Shown here: piece after piece, positions 59,604 through 64,000 of the stretch
How positions within the stretch are numbered: position 1 is the first letter of the stretch
Layout of the letters: each line of letters opens with the position of its first letter
Origin: Kalmusia sp. IMI 367209
Lineage: Eukaryota > Ascomycota > Dothideomycetes > Pleosporales > Didymosphaeriaceae
Assembly: GCA_027946365.1 (NCBI GenBank)
Contig: JAPEUQ010000022.1
Location: 124,001-188,000, forward strand
Reading direction: 5' to 3'
DNA: 64,000 bases
Notes under the pieces: generated by a model
Database searches by the model: none
What the model saw: the letters and a program-made list of their open reading frames with translations, nothing else
Told to the model about the DNA's origin: nothing
Program-made: the position numbers and the translations under genes

Positions 59604-60387
59604 GCAGGGGATTATTCGCGTATGGAAGGGTTGTGGAAGGGGAGCTCATCCCATTCCAACCCATTTCACGAATCGTGATTTCCTCTGGACACGAATGGTT
59701 TTTTCTCTCTAGCTGAAAGTGTGTTGTCACTTGATTCAATGATCGTAGCAAATCAGTCTCTCTCATTGCTGATATCGAAATTGAACGACCAAATTACATC
59801 ACAGAAAACAATTCGTCGAGTGTGTAACAAGCCAGGTCTCTTTCTCAATCTAACTTAATGAAGATACACCCCGCAACATCTCGCCTGTGAAGAATACGCT
59901 CTGTGTACACCCTGCCCCCCGAGAAAAACATGCCATAAGCTCACTAAAAATTTCGTAAGACGCGCAGAAGCTATTCATCTTGCGCCAGATACACTTGCAT
60001 GCTCATTCAATCCGTCGGCACTACAACAGTCTTGAAACGCCTATATCGTGCTGCGAGATATACTGCGCGCCGCGCAATGCACTAGAAAAGGCGACTCGAA
60101 CAAGCGTGTTACGTGCAGACAATATCATCGCGCTTGAGAACCCTTTCATGCGTGTTCCGCGTTCCGCCTTGATTCGTGTACATAGAAGATGTATACCCCT
60201 GCCATATCCAACACTAAACATTACAATCTTCCAAGGAAAAAAAACATCGGGTAATGCGCGCCTGCTTTTTCCATCCCAAATGGCCAACAAATGGTATCAA
60301 GCCTTGAATGCCAAAACGCCACCTCGACTACTCAATCGTACAATACGTATATAGCACATCCAACCGGGATGAGAAAGATCAATGCTA
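59604..60387. other. Convergent intergenic region
   Basis: This is the 3' flank of the GH71 gene (plus) and of the large minus-strand gene. Frames near 59980-60354 show no domain. Nothing else seen. Confidence 0.5.
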
Positions 60388-63300
60388 TCACAGCCAAAGC
60401 AACCACTTGCTAACCCGCCACGCGACCCCCACAACCCGTACCACGACCCGCACCAGCGTGACGACCAGCCAGGCACACCACATGAAGCCCAACAACATCC
60501 ACTCGAGCGTCGTCCACCCGACCCGCCTGATCCAGCGCGTCCGCCGCCGCCGCATGCGCAGCATGTGATCGATGTCGTCGGTGATTTGCTTGACCGTCAA
60601 CGGCGCGTCGGCAGAGACCCAGCTCGTCATCTTGACGGCCTGGTCGCCGCTGTTGCGCACGCGCGTGAAGAGCTCTGCGTCGACCTTGTCCTTGAGGCCG
60701 TTGATCATGGACGTCAGCTCGACGACTTTGGACTCGCGGAAGGCGTTGGCGGAGTGGTGGAGCGCCTGCGTCGAGGCCTCGAAGCTGTTGACTAGGATGT
60801 GCGCCGCGAGGACGTGTTCTTCCTTCCGGGACACGCCGTAGAGGTCTGCTTTGGCCGACTTGGCGGCGCGGATGAGGAAGGAGGGAGGGTGTTCGCGGAC
60901 TTCGAGCGCACGTCTGTTGATCTCTTTTGCCTTGATGCCGGAGCAGAGGAAGAGCGCGCGGACGCTGGCGATTTCGGAAGAGGAGATGATGCTTGAAGTG
61001 GTCTTGCGACTGAGGACGTGATCTTTGTCGTCGGTTATACTCCAGTGGCGTTTCCCTTCGAGGGTGGGTCGAGATGAACTGCGTCTCTCGCTAGAATCCT
61101 GGGATGCTTTGTCTTTCGCGAGTGCCGTTACGGGGAGACCTGCATGACCGACGCCGCCAGGACGAGCCAGAAGTTGGCTGATGCGGTCTTGACTTGGCGA
61201 AGGTGAGATTGATGTGGCGGTCGATATTCTAGACAGGTCGATGGGCGGAGGTGCGAGCTTGTCGAAGCGTGGCGAGCGGTTCTTCGCAGTTTCCCGGGCC
61301 TGTCGGGTAATGTGGTGATCTGAGAGTTGGGAATCCGAATCTTCGTCGATCTTCGATTGATACGACGAACGGAAGGAGGGAAGCTCGAGGTGATAGCCAG
61401 AGGTCTTCTTCGAAGTGACACTGCCGGCTGTCTCCGCTGTAGTACTCCGTCCAAGGTTTGGTCGTCTTCTGCGTCGAAGCGAGCCAAAGTCTTCGTCTGT
61501 CTCAGAGTCAACTACAATCGGCTGATCCTCTGCCAAGTCTGTGTCCGAGTCGTCTGCTGGTCGGTCCTTTCTGAATATAAACTCTCCGACCTTCGAACCC
61601 TCATTCTTCACGCCCTTGATGAACCTCGTAACAGCAGAAGGTGGCTCTTTCACATCTCTGCGATTATCCTTCACGGGACTTGGCAAGCTGCTGACGCTGT
61701 CGTTCTTCCGATGCCCAAGGAAATTTTTCACTGCACCTGGTGCTGCCCAAATCGCAGATCCGATACCAGTACCTTCCTCTATCTCTTCGCTGGCATTACG
61801 ATAGCTCTGCTTCTTGTCCGAATCGGCTGAGCCAGGCCTGAACTGATGCTCAAGCCTATTCGCTTTGCTCTCCTCCGAGCGTAGAAAGTCTAATTTGCTC
61901 TTCTTGAATTTCTTTCGCTCCGAGCCCGCTCGGCTCGGGGGAGGCGAATCACCATCGATATGGGGATAGTGTCTTTGGTGGATGGGTGTGCTTGGGGCGG
62001 TACTGTCGAACTCTTCAAATGATGACCTGTATTCTTTGGAAGGATCTTTGGACAGTTCAGGATCGGTGCGCTGCTTTGGGGGAAGCTTTAAGCCTAGATC
62101 GATCGGGGTCATCCTGGTAGACCCATTTGCAGAGGCCGAAGCTTCGAAGGAGCTTCGCGTGAATTCTTCGTGCTCCTCAGCACGATCCTGTCCCCACTTG
62201 TTCGGGGTGTCGGGTGTAAAAAGAATTGGGGTTTGCGCCGTTCCGGTTTCTTTGGCCTCTCTTTCCATGAGCTGCTTCATTCTTAGCGCCAACGGCCCAG
62301 TGTCATTGTCACCATCTACGATCCTCTGAGTCTTTCGCGAACGACGTTTGTGAGTATCAGAATCGGAATCAGAAGAGTCTGTATGGCTGCCAGCTTGTTT
62401 CGAGCCACTCCAAATATGTTTCTTATGCTTGGGACTCTCTGCACGAAAGGTGGGTAGGATCCTCCGTTTGCGACCGCGCTCACTCAAGCCCTCACTCTCA
62501 TCGCCGGTAGTATTGTGATTGTCGGCAACCCCAGCCAAGCCCTCAACCCAGCTCTTTCTCCGTGCCTCAGGATATTCCTTACTCGATCGAAGTTGTAGGA
62601 AATCTTGCTTCTGCGGCTCTTTCGGCGGAAAGATTTTGCGTCCATGACGATCTTCTACAATGGTCTTATTGTCGCCGTGTTCAAGCCAGTGCGCGTCTGC
62701 GAGAAGCTCTTCGATCGTGAATATCCAGACCTTGTTGGGCCTGGCAGGTTTCGGTGGTTCAGCCGCGCTTCCGTGATCTTCGTGATATCTTGGTAAGGCT
62801 ACTCCGTCTAGACGGCGGTATGAAGGAGACTGCACCGCCTCCTCGACTCGATCTATCCATTTCCGAACCTCTTGAACATCCGCAAATTCTTCTGGCTGAT
62901 GATCGAAAGCCTTCCTTTCGCGAGCTCTGCTCCGGCGGTTGCGTAAGAATTGCAGTGGATTGTAAGGTCGACCGAGCTCGTATTGTGAGTTGATATGAGA
63001 AGGCATACGAGTTAATTGCGCGTGTGGACTGCCAGGAACGTTGTTCGCCATCACAACAAAGTTACCAGGTGCGGAAGAGTCGGGCTTAAGAGGGGGTAGG
63101 AATTCCAGAAGGCGCAGATATTCCACTCTCAACTCGATAAACGCGCGAAACTTGTCCGCTCGCCGCATTGAAGCTTCAGACGGTGTGTACTGCTGCCCTT
63201 GCGCTAACATCGAGCCTCTGCGCTGCATAGACATTGACATGTGGCGCCCCGGGCCCGGAGAGCCTTTGTCGCCGAACGGAGAAATATTCCGAGACACCCT

Positions 63301-63947
63301 TCTCTGTTCATTGAAGTATTGTTTGAGATGACCGCTCCCAGTCCCAGGGCTATGGAAGCTCCCATCTCGATGTGTTCCGGACGGCACGCGGGCTTGTGGC
63401 GTGAGCAGTTGACCCGCGTTAAGATTCCGCCGTCGACTCTCGCTCAGATTCAAGGCCATGTGTACGATTTGGTTCGGATCGAATGCCGAACGCGGCGTTG
63501 TTGCCTCGGGAATCTGCCCTCTCTCGTGCGCGGTGGAAGGGACCTCAAGTGCGCCTGTTCTCATCTTTCCAACCTGTATGCCATGCGCTCCATGCTCTTC
63601 GGTATTGACAGAGTCGACCCTACGTTCTGTATCTGCGCCGCCCGCATCAGTCATCCTGACCTCTCGCGACAACGGCGAGCTGTTCGCGGTGCCATATGCT
63701 ACATGATGCTTCTCTACACGTTCGCCTCTATCGTTTCGATGGCTGTCGTGCGAGCTCTGCTTATCTTTTGCGTCCGCCTCACGTCCGCCATTATGCGAAC
63801 GTCGAGCCCGTGAACCGCTGTGAAACGCCGAATCCAGCAAGAAGCCTCCAGATTTGCGATTCCTCTGTTTACGTTGCGCAAAATCCCGTTCCCCGATCGC
63901 GTCCACAGACAGCGGGCTTCCAGAGCTCTGCGAGTGCTCCTCCTGCC
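60388..63947 (-). CDS. Large membrane-anchored protein, possibly Mtc4-like, 5' end missing
   Basis: A single long exon of about 1185 codons on the minus strand. Its frame stays open past a non-ATG codon at 63906 to an acceptor-like CTTACCAG at about 63948. The first exon(s) therefore probably lie right of the window. The protein is rich in Ser, Arg, Asp and Glu with low-complexity stretches. It has a moderately conserved core early on (FRAFIELRVEYLRLLEFLPPL; WIFTIEELLADAHWLEHGD) and an RFIKGVKNEGSKVGEFIF motif about 800 residues in. A folded C-terminal region of coiled character ends in a basic patch and one hydrophobic stretch (WMLLGFMWCAWLVVTLVRVVV). The layout recalls fungal proteins annotated as maintenance of telomere capping protein 4, but I assign that only tentatively; function unknown. 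Confidence 0.6.
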
Positions 63948-64000
63948 TGGTAAGTCTCCCTCCGCTGTTCTGCCTCGACCCTGCCAGGCTGGGGCGCTGC
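63948..64000. other. Probable intron of the truncated gene
   Basis: On the minus strand this reads toward an acceptor CTTACCAG directly before the long exon, so it is probably intron sequence of the gene cut by the window edge. Confidence 0.35.

Overview
The window reads as nuclear DNA of a filamentous ascomycete (Pezizomycotina). The evidence is short introns of about 46-235 bp with GTA/GTG donors and (C/T)AG acceptors, long UTRs, genes on both strands without operons, and typical ascomycete families: kynurenine 3-monooxygenase, Spc7, glycoside hydrolase family 71, membrane-anchored multicopper oxidase, and Zn2Cys6 and Gfd2-like proteins. I cannot place it below subphylum; a dothideomycete is plausible.

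Layout. Block A (1-14.3 kb) is conserved housekeeping: an 800-aa leucine-rich-repeat protein, the PP1 catalytic subunit, Bna4-like kynurenine 3-monooxygenase (minus strand) divergent from methionine aminopeptidase 1, then a GNAT acetyltransferase. Block B (14.3-34.1 kb) is gene-poor. It holds a Gfd2/YDR514C-like nuclease-fold protein, lysyl-tRNA synthetase, the small snoRNP/spliceosome protein Snu13 alone among long non-coding stretches, and a cluster of small, odd or decaying accessory genes at 27.8-32.9 kb. These are an unknown multi-exon frame, a broken gene of the YDR124W-like/DUF2841 family, a degenerate 46-bp minisatellite, a 150-aa Myb/SANT plus Zn2Cys6 protein, and an RRM protein. Block C (34.1-46.8 kb) is dense again: secreted type-B carboxylesterase, kinetochore protein Spc7, a Mid2/WSC-like membrane protein, secreted acid phosphatase, and a type II membrane multicopper oxidase. 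Block D (46.8-64 kb) begins with about 6 kb without a convincing gene, much of it probably the promoter and long leader of a G1/S cyclin. A small membrane protein, a GH71 alpha-1,3-glucanase with a one-base frameshift, and a large membrane-anchored protein running off the right end follow.

Functional links. PP1 and Spc7 are partners in other fungi, and this Spc7 keeps the RVSF docking motif and six MELT-like Bub3/Bub1 repeats. The lysyl-tRNA synthetase gene has a perfect 13-bp inverted repeat carrying two Gcn4/CpcA-type sites just upstream. The most novel-looking material is the 27-33 kb accessory island. Exon boundaries below were worked out by eye from splice signals, frame and family conservation; no database search was run.
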